Positions 15,523 through 24,293 of a stretch of DNA of 64,000 nt are shown piece by piece. The notes under the pieces are model-generated. The model worked only from the letters and a program-made list of their open reading frames with translations. It searched no databases and was not told the origin of the DNA. Origin of the DNA: Clostridiales bacterium (GTDB lineage: Bacteria > Bacillota > Clostridia > Christensenellales > Borkfalkiaceae); NCBI GenBank assembly GCA_015055945.1, contig SVHH01000006.1, positions 1 to 64,000 on the forward strand, given 5' to 3'. The translations under genes and the position numbers were made by a program. Numbering within the stretch: the stretch's first letter is position 1; the number at the start of each line of letters is the position of its first letter.

Positions 15523-16905
15523 TTATTCGTTTGTTTGTACATTTACGTTTTCACATTTTTCAAAAACAAAATCTTTACGAATATCCTTTCGATCAACTTT
15601 TACCGTTACGTTGTCAAGAGTTAAACCGTCTACGTACCTAAAATAAATACCTTTTGCAGGTAAAATCCGCCCGTAATTATACACTTCAGGATAATCTTGA
15701 CACTCTTCGGGAACGTCTTTGTTATAAGCTGTAACGCCACCGTCAAGTTCAAAATAAGCATTTCTAATTGTTATATTTTCAAGCGGTATTCCCTGCAATC
15801 CGCAAACATTAGACGTCATTTGCCAAACGTCAGTATATTCTTCAGCAAAAAGTCCTGCAGCAATACCGAATTTTTTAGGATCTTGAAACCAGTCGTTAGC
15901 TTTAAAAGTATCGTAAAAGCAAGGAACAATTTCATAAGGTCCATACTCGCCCGTTGCCGTTATATTTTCAAAGAGAATATTGCGTATCCGACCTATTGCT
16001 CGGCCTTTAGGCCCTCTCATGCGCTTGCCTAAAAATACAAATAACGGTACGTTTACGTTTTTCATTTTAATATTTTTAATAGATATTCCGTCTATAATTG
16101 CGCCGTCAACACTTTCAATCCCAACGCCACATATTCTAGTATCGCATATATAAATATTATCAATTTGAATATTAGTAAATCCACCGTTTGATTCGGTACC
16201 GAATTTAATTGCATAGCAACGGCTTTTCAATTTACAATTCCATACATTTATATTTGAGCATATATCCAAACGGTTTAAAGTATACGAACTTTTAAATACT
16301 ATCGCATCGTCCCCTGCTTCTATTTCACAATCGTGAATACGTACGTTCTTGCAATTATCAGGTGATATTCCGTCTATATAAGTACGCATTTTAATTCCGT
16401 AAATATCGACGTCTTCACACCCAGCAAAATAAATGGCTAAGTCGGTTGCAAAATTCAATTCAAAATTGCTAAGCACTACTTTTTTGCAGTTCTTTAGCGC
16501 AATACATTTTGCGCCCCTATGCGCCATGTTGCGAACGTTTTCTTCGTCCCAAACGCTGCGCATATCAATCTTGGCATTTCCTGTTATTTTGATATTCTCT
16601 AAGTCAATGCCTATAAACATTGAACAATGAAAGCACGAATGCGATTTATCTTGATATAACGGATAATCTAATTTTTCGTCAGGGCAGTAATCGTTAAAAT
16701 CTAGGCTACCTAAAATCTGCGCCCCGTCATCAAAAACAATCTCAACGTTGCTTTTTAAAAACACGCTTGAAAGAACGTAAGTTCCTTTTGGGAAGAAAAC
16801 GCGCCCACCCGTCAAAGAACAAGCATTTATCGCCGCTTGAACGGCTTTTGTGTCAAGACTTTTACCGTCTGCGACCGCACCGTATTTTAAAACGTTGTAT
16901 TCCAT
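15523..16905 (-). CDS. GH28-family (polygalacturonase-like) glycoside hydrolase
   Basis: 460 residues of right-handed parallel beta-helix. It begins YNVLKYGAVADGKSLDTKA, the standard start of GH28/pectin-lyase-fold enzymes. The centre has YIDGISPDNCKNV and EAGDDAIVFKSS (paired catalytic-type Asp). The canonical Gly-His-Gly loop is replaced by KFGTESNGG, so this is a non-canonical subgroup whose substrate may not be homogalacturonan. No signal peptide, so probably cytosolic on imported oligosaccharides. It follows the second secreted protein of locus A by 49 bases. GH28 links the locus to uronic-acid or rhamnogalacturonan-type glycans. Confidence 0.85.
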   Translation of the reverse strand: MEYNVLKYGAVADGKSLDTKAVQAAINACSLTGGRVFFPKGTYVLSSVFLKSNVEIVFDDGAQILGSLDFNDYCPDEKLDYPLYQDKSHSCFHCSMFIGIDLENIKITGNAKIDMRSVWDEENVRNMAHRGAKCIALKNCKKVVLSNFELNFATDLAIYFAGCEDVDIYGIKMRTYIDGISPDNCKNVRIHDCEIEAGDDAIVFKSSYTLNRLDICSNINVWNCKLKSRCYAIKFGTESNGGFTNIQIDNIYICDTRICGVGIESVDGAIIDGISIKNIKMKNVNVPLFVFLGKRMRGPKGRAIGRIRNILFENITATGEYGPYEIVPCFYDTFKANDWFQDPKKFGIAAGLFAEEYTDVWQMTSNVCGLQGIPLENITIRNAYFELDGGVTAYNKDVPEECQDYPEVYNYGRILPAKGIYFRYVDGLTLDNVTVKVDRKDIRKDFVFEKCENVNVQTNE

Positions 16906-16954
16906 AATTCACTCACTTTTAGCCAAATAAATTCTAGCCGTCTTTTTTATCTTT

Positions 16955-18586
16955 TTAATTCACGTCAAAGACGTACGTTTTTTTATAAGTAACACCGTCG
17001 TATATAAAAGTATATTCTACTACCGTAGTTCCGTTTTGCGTTATAATTTCACCGTTATTTACAGCGACTTCGGTTTCACCAACTTTAACGTTTACACTAT
17101 ATTCTTCTGATAATATCGTTTCACCAGCTAAAAGCTTTGCCGTTGGCAATATAAACGTTTCACCTGCCGACGTTGGGGCAGCCTTTTTTTCAACGTCAAT
17201 AAACCCGAAAGTTATTGAGTCAATATAAATAGGAATGGAATTATTACCGTCGTGAAAACTCATTAAAAATTGTCCCGAACCTGCATTGTTAAAGGTTTTA
17301 CAAAAATTTTCGTGCCGCTCTTTTGCCGTATTCCCTTCGCGATTAGATAACAGTTCGTTTTTGGTAACGGTAAAATCATACCACTCTTTAGTGGGAACAT
17401 TTAATTCACGTTTAGTTCCGATGCAAAGCGAATGTTTTCTTATAGGCTCACCCGTTTTTTTATCCACGCCTTCCCAATCCATATAAAGCCTAACGGTAAT
17501 ACTATCAAAGTCTAAGTTCTTTAGGTATTCTAAACTACGCCCAAAACGCACAGCCAAAGCGTTCATGGATTTATAAGCAAGACAATAGCCAACGCCTTGC
17601 GCCCCTTTAAAACTTGCTAGCCACGTTCCCGATTGTTTTAGGTCGCCGCAATTACTCGTGTTCATATTAAGCGCGCTACCTTCGTGCGAAAAATCTTCCA
17701 AAAAGTTGTCTGCCATTTTAGGACGGAACATTATCACGGTAGTGCAAGTCTGTCCGTATACTTTTGCCGTAACGCTGCACACGCCCTCGGAAACAAGCGC
17801 GGTTACTTTTCCGTTTTTGTCCACCGTCGCCTTACTTTTATCTTGACTTTCCCAAACAACGTCAAATCCCAACTCTTCGGCATATCGTACGCTTAAATTA
17901 GCCGTATCACCTTGAGAAAGGCTCATTTTTGCCGTATTCATCTGAAAAACAATCGCGCCTTGGTTATTTTCTTTTTTGCCAGAAAGTTGGTTGAACGCAC
18001 GGCGTATCATAGAATCAAGCTCAGCCTTTTCACTTTGAGTGTAATTAGCGTTCTCTACCTTTGTAGCCGCAACGGCAACAGCTGCAAGACTTTTTATGTA
18101 CGACTTATCTTCCGTTGCATAAGTTCTTTTTCCGTCGCTATCCTGTTTATACGCAATACCGAAAAACTCACGGTTACTGTTTTTATATAAAACCTTAGAA
18201 ATACTACCTGAAATGAGATAGTCTCCCGAAGTTTGCTGAACAGGCGACGAGCGCATAATCAACACGTCTTCAGGCTTTATTTCATATTCATTTATCAAAA
18301 CGTCATAATAATCATCACCGAACGATAAGTTATATTCGTCAAACCAATCGTAAGGGATTATCATAACGTAATATTCACAATTATCTTCGTAAGCAGATGC
18401 AGTTAGTTTTGCCGTAAAGCGTATACCGCTATTATCGTCCAAACGAACTTCTGCTTTGGTCATAGAAAAATCTTCCGACGATGCCACCGCTTTTTGCGGT
18501 AAAATCGCAAAAAAACCAAGCAACAAACAAATAGTTGCAATAAAGGACAAAAGCCAAGTTAAAATAACCTTTTGTTCTCTTTTCAT
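16955..18586 (-). CDS. Secreted 'GIRF'-domain protein with Ig-like (Big_2) and binding module
   Basis: 543 residues with a signal peptide (cleavage about 35, KAVA-SS). Residues 40-210 form a domain shared with two other large secreted proteins here: EVRLDDNSGIRFTAKL, YYVMIIPYDWF, EFFGIAYK and a closing AVAVAATK helix. A Big_2-like Ig fold follows (about 225-290, WESQDKSKATVDKNGKVTAL), then a beta-sandwich module (about 295-470) with DSITVRLYMDW and IYIDSITFG, resembling a carbohydrate-binding module. No LPXTG or transmembrane anchor is visible. The AAGGAG of this gene overlaps the stop of the 48-aa lipoprotein gene (ten-base gap), so they are translationally coupled. Likely a surface glycan-binding protein. 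Confidence 0.75.
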   Translation of the reverse strand: MKREQKVILTWLLSFIATICLLLGFFAILPQKAVASSEDFSMTKAEVRLDDNSGIRFTAKLTASAYEDNCEYYVMIIPYDWFDEYNLSFGDDYYDVLINEYEIKPEDVLIMRSSPVQQTSGDYLISGSISKVLYKNSNREFFGIAYKQDSDGKRTYATEDKSYIKSLAAVAVAATKVENANYTQSEKAELDSMIRRAFNQLSGKKENNQGAIVFQMNTAKMSLSQGDTANLSVRYAEELGFDVVWESQDKSKATVDKNGKVTALVSEGVCSVTAKVYGQTCTTVIMFRPKMADNFLEDFSHEGSALNMNTSNCGDLKQSGTWLASFKGAQGVGYCLAYKSMNALAVRFGRSLEYLKNLDFDSITVRLYMDWEGVDKKTGEPIRKHSLCIGTKRELNVPTKEWYDFTVTKNELLSNREGNTAKERHENFCKTFNNAGSGQFLMSFHDGNNSIPIYIDSITFGFIDVEKKAAPTSAGETFILPTAKLLAGETILSEEYSVNVKVGETEVAVNNGEIITQNGTTVVEYTFIYDGVTYKKTYVFDVN

Positions 18587-18596
18587 ATTTTTCTCC

Positions 18597-18743
18597 TTAT
18601 GCGTAAATATCGTCCATTACTGGGTCGTTATATTCCCCAACAGGCGGACTCTCTACGTCAGGCTTATCTTGTTTACAAGCGGAAAATGCGCACGTTAAAA
18701 CGCATAAAACCGCCATCATAATCAACAATATTTTTTTCTTCAT
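18597..18743 (-). CDS. 48-aa small lipoprotein with C-terminal 'DP..DD.Y' tail
   Basis: A short frame from the ATG at 18743 (AAGGG upstream) encodes 48 residues: a hydrophobic signal with lipobox AFSAC (Cys23), a short linker, and the tail EYNDPVMDDIYA. That tail resembles NPYDPSLDDVYIP at the end of the Ig-like lipoprotein (21195-22964) and NYDPSLDDVYL of the 40-aa protein (20928-21050). It lies ten bases upstream of a large secreted-protein gene, the same position as the other two tiny proteins in the window. Function unknown. The coding call rests on the lipobox, ribosome binding site, tail and position. Confidence 0.8.
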   Translation of the reverse strand: MKKKILLIMMAVLCVLTCAFSACKQDKPDVESPPVGEYNDPVMDDIYA

Positions 18744-18780
18744 CTTATTTCCCTTAATTAAAATAAACGCTATATTAGGG

Positions 18781-18816
18781 AACTTCCTACCGCTGGAAAA
18801 ATCCAGCGGTAGAAGT
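18781..18816. other. Stem-loop after secreted-protein gene (locus A)
   Basis: CTACCGCTGGA and TCCAGCGGTAG pair perfectly around AAAA, extended by AACTT/AAGTT. It lies 67 bases after the 674-aa secreted-protein gene and before the 48-aa lipoprotein gene. No T run follows on the minus strand, suggesting mRNA 3'-end protection or processing within the operon. Confidence 0.75.
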
Positions 18817-18882
18817 TACCTATGATGTACATCAAATAATCTTATCTTTAATAAACAACAAAACTCAAAACTTTTCTAAAAT

Positions 18883-20907
18883 TTATTCAGCCGTAGTGGT
18901 CGTGTAGGTAACGCCGTCAACATATAAATTAACTGGACAATCCGCTGAAGGCACAGAAAACATTCTACCTGCTGCATTTCCAGTCCCTGTTGAACAGAAC
19001 GCTGATGCAAATTTGCTAATTTTTTCCGCCTCATTAGCACCCGTAAAGTTTGTAAGTATTTGTGCTTTTGTAAGCGTTACGTCCGTCCATTTATTTGCAG
19101 TAAGCGTCGTAATCTCATTACCTAAAATCTTCAACGTTACGGCTTTATCCACCATAATACGCCAGGTTATTGAATCTAACGTTCCCATCATAGCCGTAAG
19201 CTCTTCTGCCGTTCTTGCAAAACGCATCGTAGCATAGCCAGAACTACCTGACGTGATCGTTACTTTTGCAACGTTATAAGCAGTCTTGCCACTGCTGTCA
19301 GCTTGAGTTTCAACAAGACTGATATTATTTGCATTACCCGGTAATGCCATGTTAGAAGTAATGTAATTATTTAACGCAACACTTTTTGGAAGATTAAAGT
19401 TTTCTAATTCGTGCTCTTCCATTCTTATCGTACCAACGCTTACGTAATCGATATAGAACGTTACTTTTCCCTGCGTACCACTATCATAATTTTGACAGCC
19501 ACCATCATTGCCACCTATGATCTTACCCGTACCCGTATTGCAATACAGGTCCAAGAAAGAATTCCACTTTTCTTCGTCCGTACTACCTGTTTGTCCGCTA
19601 ATAAGACTTGCCTTCGTAACAGTGTAATAACTCCATGTGTTAACGGGATACGCCGTATATCCTCCATTGAAAAACCGTACACTCAAATTCGCAACTGCGT
19701 TAGGGCTAGTTGCGCAAAAACGAACGGTAATCGTTTCAATGTTCATTGCCTCAAGTTCCGCTCTGCTTGCATTCAACCTTAATCCACATGAATAGTACGT
19801 CTTATCTTTCGTCGCCTTACCAACACCATATCCTATATTGCCGTGAGCATCGGTATACGATTCCACCCATTCACCGCTACTAGTTGTTGGAATAATTTCA
19901 TAGGTGTTGATATCGTACGTTCTTGTAGAGCCATTTTCATTCTCGTAATGCGAAGCGGCAAAATCTTGCAACATACCCTCTGCCATTTTGGGAGTGTGGT
20001 AAACGATAAGATTTTTGGTTTCCCCTGCGATCTTTGCTTTCACGAAAGAGTAACCAGTTTCATCATTGACCGTCAACACGCCGTCTTCCGTGATGGCTGA
20101 AGTTCCATCCACCGAATATTCGATAGGTAGATCAAGTTTTTCCTCCTTGGGAAGACCAACCATTTCCAACGGGGTTACCGATCCTTTATCTAGCGTATAG
20201 TATACGTTTTGTTTAAATCCAACCTTAGAAAGGTCGAGCGTTGCGCCAGTTTCTGTGCCGTTGGTGATAAGATCGTATGCTCTATCAATGGTGGGTTTAA
20301 GGTTTGTTTTATCGCCATCAAAGTTTTCGTCGTTTAATGCAGCACCTGCTACCCAACAAATACTTCTAACAGATTTATCATTTCTTTCAGCGTAATTGCG
20401 CGTGCCGTTAGCCATCTCTTCGTATGCTATACCGAAAAACTTAGTGTTGCTGTTTGTGAAATGCACGTTACTAATCGTGCCTTTCAATTCGTACAAGTTG
20501 TCGCCTATTTTCTCGGGCTCAGTTTGCATAGTGATAAAGTCACGTTCGTTTACGTCTTCAGTTGCGGGATCGTCCACGTCGCTAAGACCTTTACCTATTA
20601 AGTGAGCGTAGTAATCGCCGTCTGCTGCGTTTTGAAGATCATAATCGGTTTCCGTTAGCCATTTTGCGGGAACTATCATAACGTAGTATTTAGAACCAGG
20701 TCTAACGGCTTTTGTTGTTGCTTTGAAACGGATACCATAGTGAGCGTCGGTACGAATTTCCGCGCCAACCATTTCAATCTTATAATCCGCTTCACTTATC
20801 GGTGTAGCAGTATCAGCAATAGCAACACCCGTTGCCGTGCTTATGAGTGCGGTGCACAACGCAACCCCTGCTAACCATTTAATAAGTTTATTTTTTCTTT
20901 GTTTCAT
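18883..20907 (-). CDS. Large secreted 'GIRF'-domain protein with two C-terminal binding modules
   Basis: 674 residues from the ATG at 20907, which has GGGAGG upstream; a frame from 20922 would place that site inside the gene. Signal peptide to about 31 (GVAIA-DTA). Residues 40-210 are the shared GIRF domain (EIRTDAHYGIRFKATTK, YYVMIVPAKWL, KFFGIAYEEM). An Ig-like linker follows, then two related beta-sandwich modules, each with a pattern IT.R, a Trp-containing turn, VTKASLISG or LTKAQILTN, a CSTGTG/CNTGTG loop and a closing YVDGVTY/YIDYVSV strand. Similar modules occur in three other proteins here. No anchor motif. Preceded by the 40-aa protein gene (20-base gap). Confidence 0.78.
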   Translation of the reverse strand: MKQRKNKLIKWLAGVALCTALISTATGVAIADTATPISEADYKIEMVGAEIRTDAHYGIRFKATTKAVRPGSKYYVMIVPAKWLTETDYDLQNAADGDYYAHLIGKGLSDVDDPATEDVNERDFITMQTEPEKIGDNLYELKGTISNVHFTNSNTKFFGIAYEEMANGTRNYAERNDKSVRSICWVAGAALNDENFDGDKTNLKPTIDRAYDLITNGTETGATLDLSKVGFKQNVYYTLDKGSVTPLEMVGLPKEEKLDLPIEYSVDGTSAITEDGVLTVNDETGYSFVKAKIAGETKNLIVYHTPKMAEGMLQDFAASHYENENGSTRTYDINTYEIIPTTSSGEWVESYTDAHGNIGYGVGKATKDKTYYSCGLRLNASRAELEAMNIETITVRFCATSPNAVANLSVRFFNGGYTAYPVNTWSYYTVTKASLISGQTGSTDEEKWNSFLDLYCNTGTGKIIGGNDGGCQNYDSGTQGKVTFYIDYVSVGTIRMEEHELENFNLPKSVALNNYITSNMALPGNANNISLVETQADSSGKTAYNVAKVTITSGSSGYATMRFARTAEELTAMMGTLDSITWRIMVDKAVTLKILGNEITTLTANKWTDVTLTKAQILTNFTGANEAEKISKFASAFCSTGTGNAAGRMFSVPSADCPVNLYVDGVTYTTTTAE

Positions 20908-20927
20908 TTTCTTACCTCCCATTAACC

Positions 20928-21050
20928 TTAAAGATATACGTCGTCTAAGGACGGATCGTAATTAAGTGGTGTCTGTGATTCGTTCATAATGTCCTTTGTC
21001 AACAATACTAGGTTAATTATTGCGGGAGTATAACTCTTTTTTGTTGTCAT
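20928..21050 (-). CDS. 40-aa small protein sharing the tail of the neighbouring lipoprotein
   Basis: A 40-residue frame from the ATG at 21050 with a strong AGGGAG upstream. The N-terminus follows the pattern K-K-x-Y-x-P-x6-L-x4-D-I-M, also seen in the 46-aa protein of locus B, and the C-terminus NYDPSLDDVYL nearly repeats NPYDPSLDDVYIP, the end of the Ig-like lipoprotein encoded just upstream. The DNA for the tail (20939-20961) matches 21209-21231 with one mismatch. It ends 20 bases before the large secreted-protein gene. No signal peptide or membrane segment. Unknown function; it could be a peptide precursor or a cofactor of surface assembly. Confidence 0.8.
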   Translation of the reverse strand: MTTKKSYTPAIINLVLLTKDIMNESQTPLNYDPSLDDVYL

Positions 21051-21194
21051 TGTCTTCTCCCTTACGCTTTTAGCGTATTTTTAATTTTTTGTTTTGAGTT
21101 TGTCTTTTTTCTAATAAGATTTGTGATTGCTTTGTAATACTTTTTTTAGTTGGTTTTTTTCTTTATTTCATCATTTCCACCCCCCACTATAGCC

Positions 21195-22964
21195 TTACGG
21201 AATATACACGTCGTCTAAAGACGGATCGTAAGGGTTATCTTCCTGTATTTCCTTTTTTTCAAAAGTGATACTGTCAAAATACATATCTAAACTTACACCA
21301 GATCCAGCAATAGCTGCGCTAAACAGTCTTGGTGCGTCGCCAGAGCCTGTCGAGCAGAAATTTTCAGCAAACTTTGCAATTTTTTCTTCTTGCGTTGCGC
21401 CTGACATAGCGTATAATATTTCCGATCTAGTAACGGTAATTTCCGTCCACTTGTTCGTGGGGATTTCTTTTGCTACACCAAACAGTTTTACAACAATCGT
21501 TTGGTCTTCACCATGTTTGACAAGAAGTCTAACAGTTAGCGTTTTCAAGTCTTGCATAATGCTTAATAGTTCGCTTTCCGTTCTATTGAAACGTACTGGA
21601 AGAACTTGATTTGTGTACCACATTTGTCCGTAAACAACGCCGTTTGCTACCGTTCCTTCGCCGTCAGTAAAACTTGCATAATGCGTACCTTTACGATCTT
21701 GCGCGAAGCTTACTGCGCCAGAAGCGACGTTATTCGTGCTTAAACCGTACGTGTAATCGTCTAATACGTTTTCAGCAAGTTCGGGCATACCTAAATAGAT
21801 TGCATCAACCCAAACTGGAAGACCTTTGCCCGTCATATCACCGATAGGCGCACCGAATATACGGCAACCGCCTTTGGATACGCCTGAGCCTGTAACGCTA
21901 TATGCCTTGGCAAAGTCCGCAATCTTTTCTTCTTCTGTTGCGCCTTGCATTTTGGAAAAAATTTGTTCCTTGGAAACACAAATTGCCGTCCATTTGCCAA
22001 CGGGAACAGTTTGCTGTACGCCAAAGAATCTAAATGCAAATTCTTCAAAGCCCTCTCTTTCAATCATAAAGTGCAAGGTGATTGCGTCAACTTTCTTAAT
22101 TATTTCCGTTAATTCCGCTTGGGTTTTATTAAATCTTCCTGCGGCAACTTGGTTACTGTACCAAATGGAAAACGCAACTACGCCGTTTGCGGTCGTTTCT
22201 TCGCTATCAGTCTTGGTCGCAAGATAAGTTCCGGTAGATGGTCCGCTCAAAAAGCTTAGTCCGCCTGTCGCATTCTCTACGCTGTTTGCGTGTCCAAAGT
22301 CTTCTAGCATCTTTTCAGGCATTTGAGGACGAACAACAATCGTTTTTTCATTCACGTACTCGTCGTTATATTTATCGATTGCAGTTGAACGCAAAGTATA
22401 CTTTCCTGCTTGTTGCGGTGTAAATTTTCCGTCCGTTATCGTCTGTTCTTTCTCCGAGCCACCGTCCATAAAATATACTTTTATAGTTGGTTCAAGTACG
22501 TCGCCCGTTACCTTTGTCGCCGTTACTGTCGGCAAGGTATAGACAGAGCCTACCGTACCAGTATACAATTTAGACGAATATATAAACTTCGGCGCGGATT
22601 TATCTTTTACTTCTATGGTAATTACACGCGTCTTTACTTCTCCGCTCGGCAATTGTACGCTTACTTTAATAGTATAGGGATTTAACGAATTAAGTTCAAA
22701 ACGGTTGAACGTTAGCTCTACGGGATTGTTCTCATGATCGGTTACTTCCACCGTGCCTTTATACACGTTATCTTCCGTATCAACTACCATAACGTAACTT
22801 GACACCGAGAAATCTTCGTATAGCGCGCCTTCTACCGTTACGTCGTTAAACCCGACAAGTTCAATCGCATTGTCTTTATCCTTACAGCCTACAAGTCCTA
22901 ACGCTGCACAAATCAAGGTTATCGCGCTTAAAATTAAGATAAATAATTTTTTGATTTTATTCAT
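21195..22964 (-). CDS. Ig-like surface lipoprotein with two binding modules and a short tail
   Basis: 589 residues. Lipobox LVGCKD (Cys27). Residues 35-120 and 125-220 are Ig/cadherin-like beta domains (YTGTVGSVYTLPTV, KFTPQQAGKYTLRSTAID). Two homologous beta-sandwich modules follow (about 225-400 and 400-570), each with QAELTEIIKKVDAITLHFMI or SELLSIMQDLKTLTVRLLV, a Trp-Thr strand, and a GSG loop before a YFDSITF-type strand. The protein ends with the extra tail NPYDPSLDDVYIP, reused by the 40-aa protein. AAGGAG precedes the ATG. Encoded 12 bases after the two-domain lipoprotein gene. Likely a surface glycan-binding protein feeding the ABC importer. Confidence 0.8.
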   Translation of the reverse strand: MNKIKKLFILILSAITLICAALGLVGCKDKDNAIELVGFNDVTVEGALYEDFSVSSYVMVVDTEDNVYKGTVEVTDHENNPVELTFNRFELNSLNPYTIKVSVQLPSGEVKTRVITIEVKDKSAPKFIYSSKLYTGTVGSVYTLPTVTATKVTGDVLEPTIKVYFMDGGSEKEQTITDGKFTPQQAGKYTLRSTAIDKYNDEYVNEKTIVVRPQMPEKMLEDFGHANSVENATGGLSFLSGPSTGTYLATKTDSEETTANGVVAFSIWYSNQVAAGRFNKTQAELTEIIKKVDAITLHFMIEREGFEEFAFRFFGVQQTVPVGKWTAICVSKEQIFSKMQGATEEEKIADFAKAYSVTGSGVSKGGCRIFGAPIGDMTGKGLPVWVDAIYLGMPELAENVLDDYTYGLSTNNVASGAVSFAQDRKGTHYASFTDGEGTVANGVVYGQMWYTNQVLPVRFNRTESELLSIMQDLKTLTVRLLVKHGEDQTIVVKLFGVAKEIPTNKWTEITVTRSEILYAMSGATQEEKIAKFAENFCSTGSGDAPRLFSAAIAGSGVSLDMYFDSITFEKKEIQEDNPYDPSLDDVYIP

Positions 22965-22976
22965 ATTCTCATCTCC

Positions 22977-24272
22977 TTAATTTACGCCTTCAAGTTTCTC
23001 GCCCTTTTCTAGACGGAAGTTGTCTAGGAATACTACCCATTCTTCGCCGTCCGCTGCTGGTAGCGTTGCGAACGTCATTGCAAATCCGCCAGTTTTTGTT
23101 ACGTACTCTTTTGCGTTTAAGCCTCGTGAAAGTTCCCAAAGAGAAATCTTATAACTAGTCCATTTTCCATACTCGGGACGTGGCCACGTATAATAGCCAT
23201 TAACGGGTGCCCAATCATATTCCTTCTTATCCTTAGATCCTTTCCATTTATTTGGGATAATGTGAGTTCCAGATTCCGTATATGCCCAAATTGCGTGATA
23301 TTGAGCGAACTTATCAGAATCGTTATACATATCGAAACAGAAGTAAGTACTTGCCCAGTCTTCTTCAGGGACTTTATCTAGCCCTGCCGCTTTCATTAGT
23401 TGTGCGGGTATGGTTACGTTGAAGTTGGTTTGTATGGTATTTGTACGCATTACGCGCAATACGTTTTCACCTGAACTAGCAGTAATATCATAGTCGGCTG
23501 CCTTTACGATTTTTACTTCGCCAATTTCTTCACGAACTTCTGCTCTATACGCGTATTTTTGCCAGATTTTTTCAAAGTCGCAAATTTCCGTCGTCGTATC
23601 CGTCTTATCTAGTTCTAAGCCACCGTCAATCGTTGCTTGTTCAGCTGCCTTGGTAAGCACTACGTTATCTAGATAAATACTTGGTGCTTGATCGGGATAT
23701 TCCACTCCCGTGTCAGGGAACTGGAAGTATACGCCCGATATTGCCGTTGGGTCACCTGCAATACTTAAAAACGTACAGTCTACTAGATAGCTCGCCCTCG
23801 TCCACGTTTTGGGCGCAAGCACTACTTTTTCGCCAGCCATAAGCGTTGCTGTTGAATTGTTGTGCGATGCTGCTAAACCAAACGTCATTGTAATGGCCTT
23901 TTCTGAATCGTTATACAAATACGCGCTTACTTCTTCGTAATAGGTAAAATCGGAATAATCATAATCGAACAGATCTGATTTTAAGGGCATTACAAAGCAA
24001 GGTGAAGTTATAGAAACTCTTCCACCGACTGGTTGCAACTTTGCCGAATAGTTACCGCCTTTTACAAACTTAGTGTCGGTATTTCTTGTTATACGACCAA
24101 AATAACCGTACAGTGCCATTGTTTGAAAGTTCGGTCCCCACTCTTCAAAATCAGCAAACATGATTTTACTGTCGTCTTTGACTTCTTCGGCTTTTTTATC
24201 TTTACAGCCAACAACGAACAAAGAAGTAAAACACGTTATCAATGCTAACAATAAACATATTAGTTTTTTCAT
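22977..24272 (-). CDS. Two-domain glycan-binding-like lipoprotein
   Basis: 431 residues. Lipobox FVVGCKD (Cys23). Two jelly-roll-like domains in tandem, starting IMFADFEEWGPNF and EICDFEKIWQKY and ending PSIYLDNVVLTK and VFLDNFRLEKGE. The 'DFE... LDN' framing is typical of carbohydrate-binding beta-sandwiches. A paralogue lies at the same position in locus B (40416-41735), sharing NTDTKFVKGG / NTDAKFVKSG and QPVGGR / QPFGGR. It follows the DUF4091 gene by 21 bases and has AAAGGAG upstream. Probably displays a glycan-binding surface near the importer. Confidence 0.8.
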   Translation of the reverse strand: MKKLICLLLALITCFTSLFVVGCKDKKAEEVKDDSKIMFADFEEWGPNFQTMALYGYFGRITRNTDTKFVKGGNYSAKLQPVGGRVSITSPCFVMPLKSDLFDYDYSDFTYYEEVSAYLYNDSEKAITMTFGLAASHNNSTATLMAGEKVVLAPKTWTRASYLVDCTFLSIAGDPTAISGVYFQFPDTGVEYPDQAPSIYLDNVVLTKAAEQATIDGGLELDKTDTTTEICDFEKIWQKYAYRAEVREEIGEVKIVKAADYDITASSGENVLRVMRTNTIQTNFNVTIPAQLMKAAGLDKVPEEDWASTYFCFDMYNDSDKFAQYHAIWAYTESGTHIIPNKWKGSKDKKEYDWAPVNGYYTWPRPEYGKWTSYKISLWELSRGLNAKEYVTKTGGFAMTFATLPAADGEEWVVFLDNFRLEKGEKLEGVN

Positions 24273-24293
24273 TTTTAGTTCACTCCTTTATTC

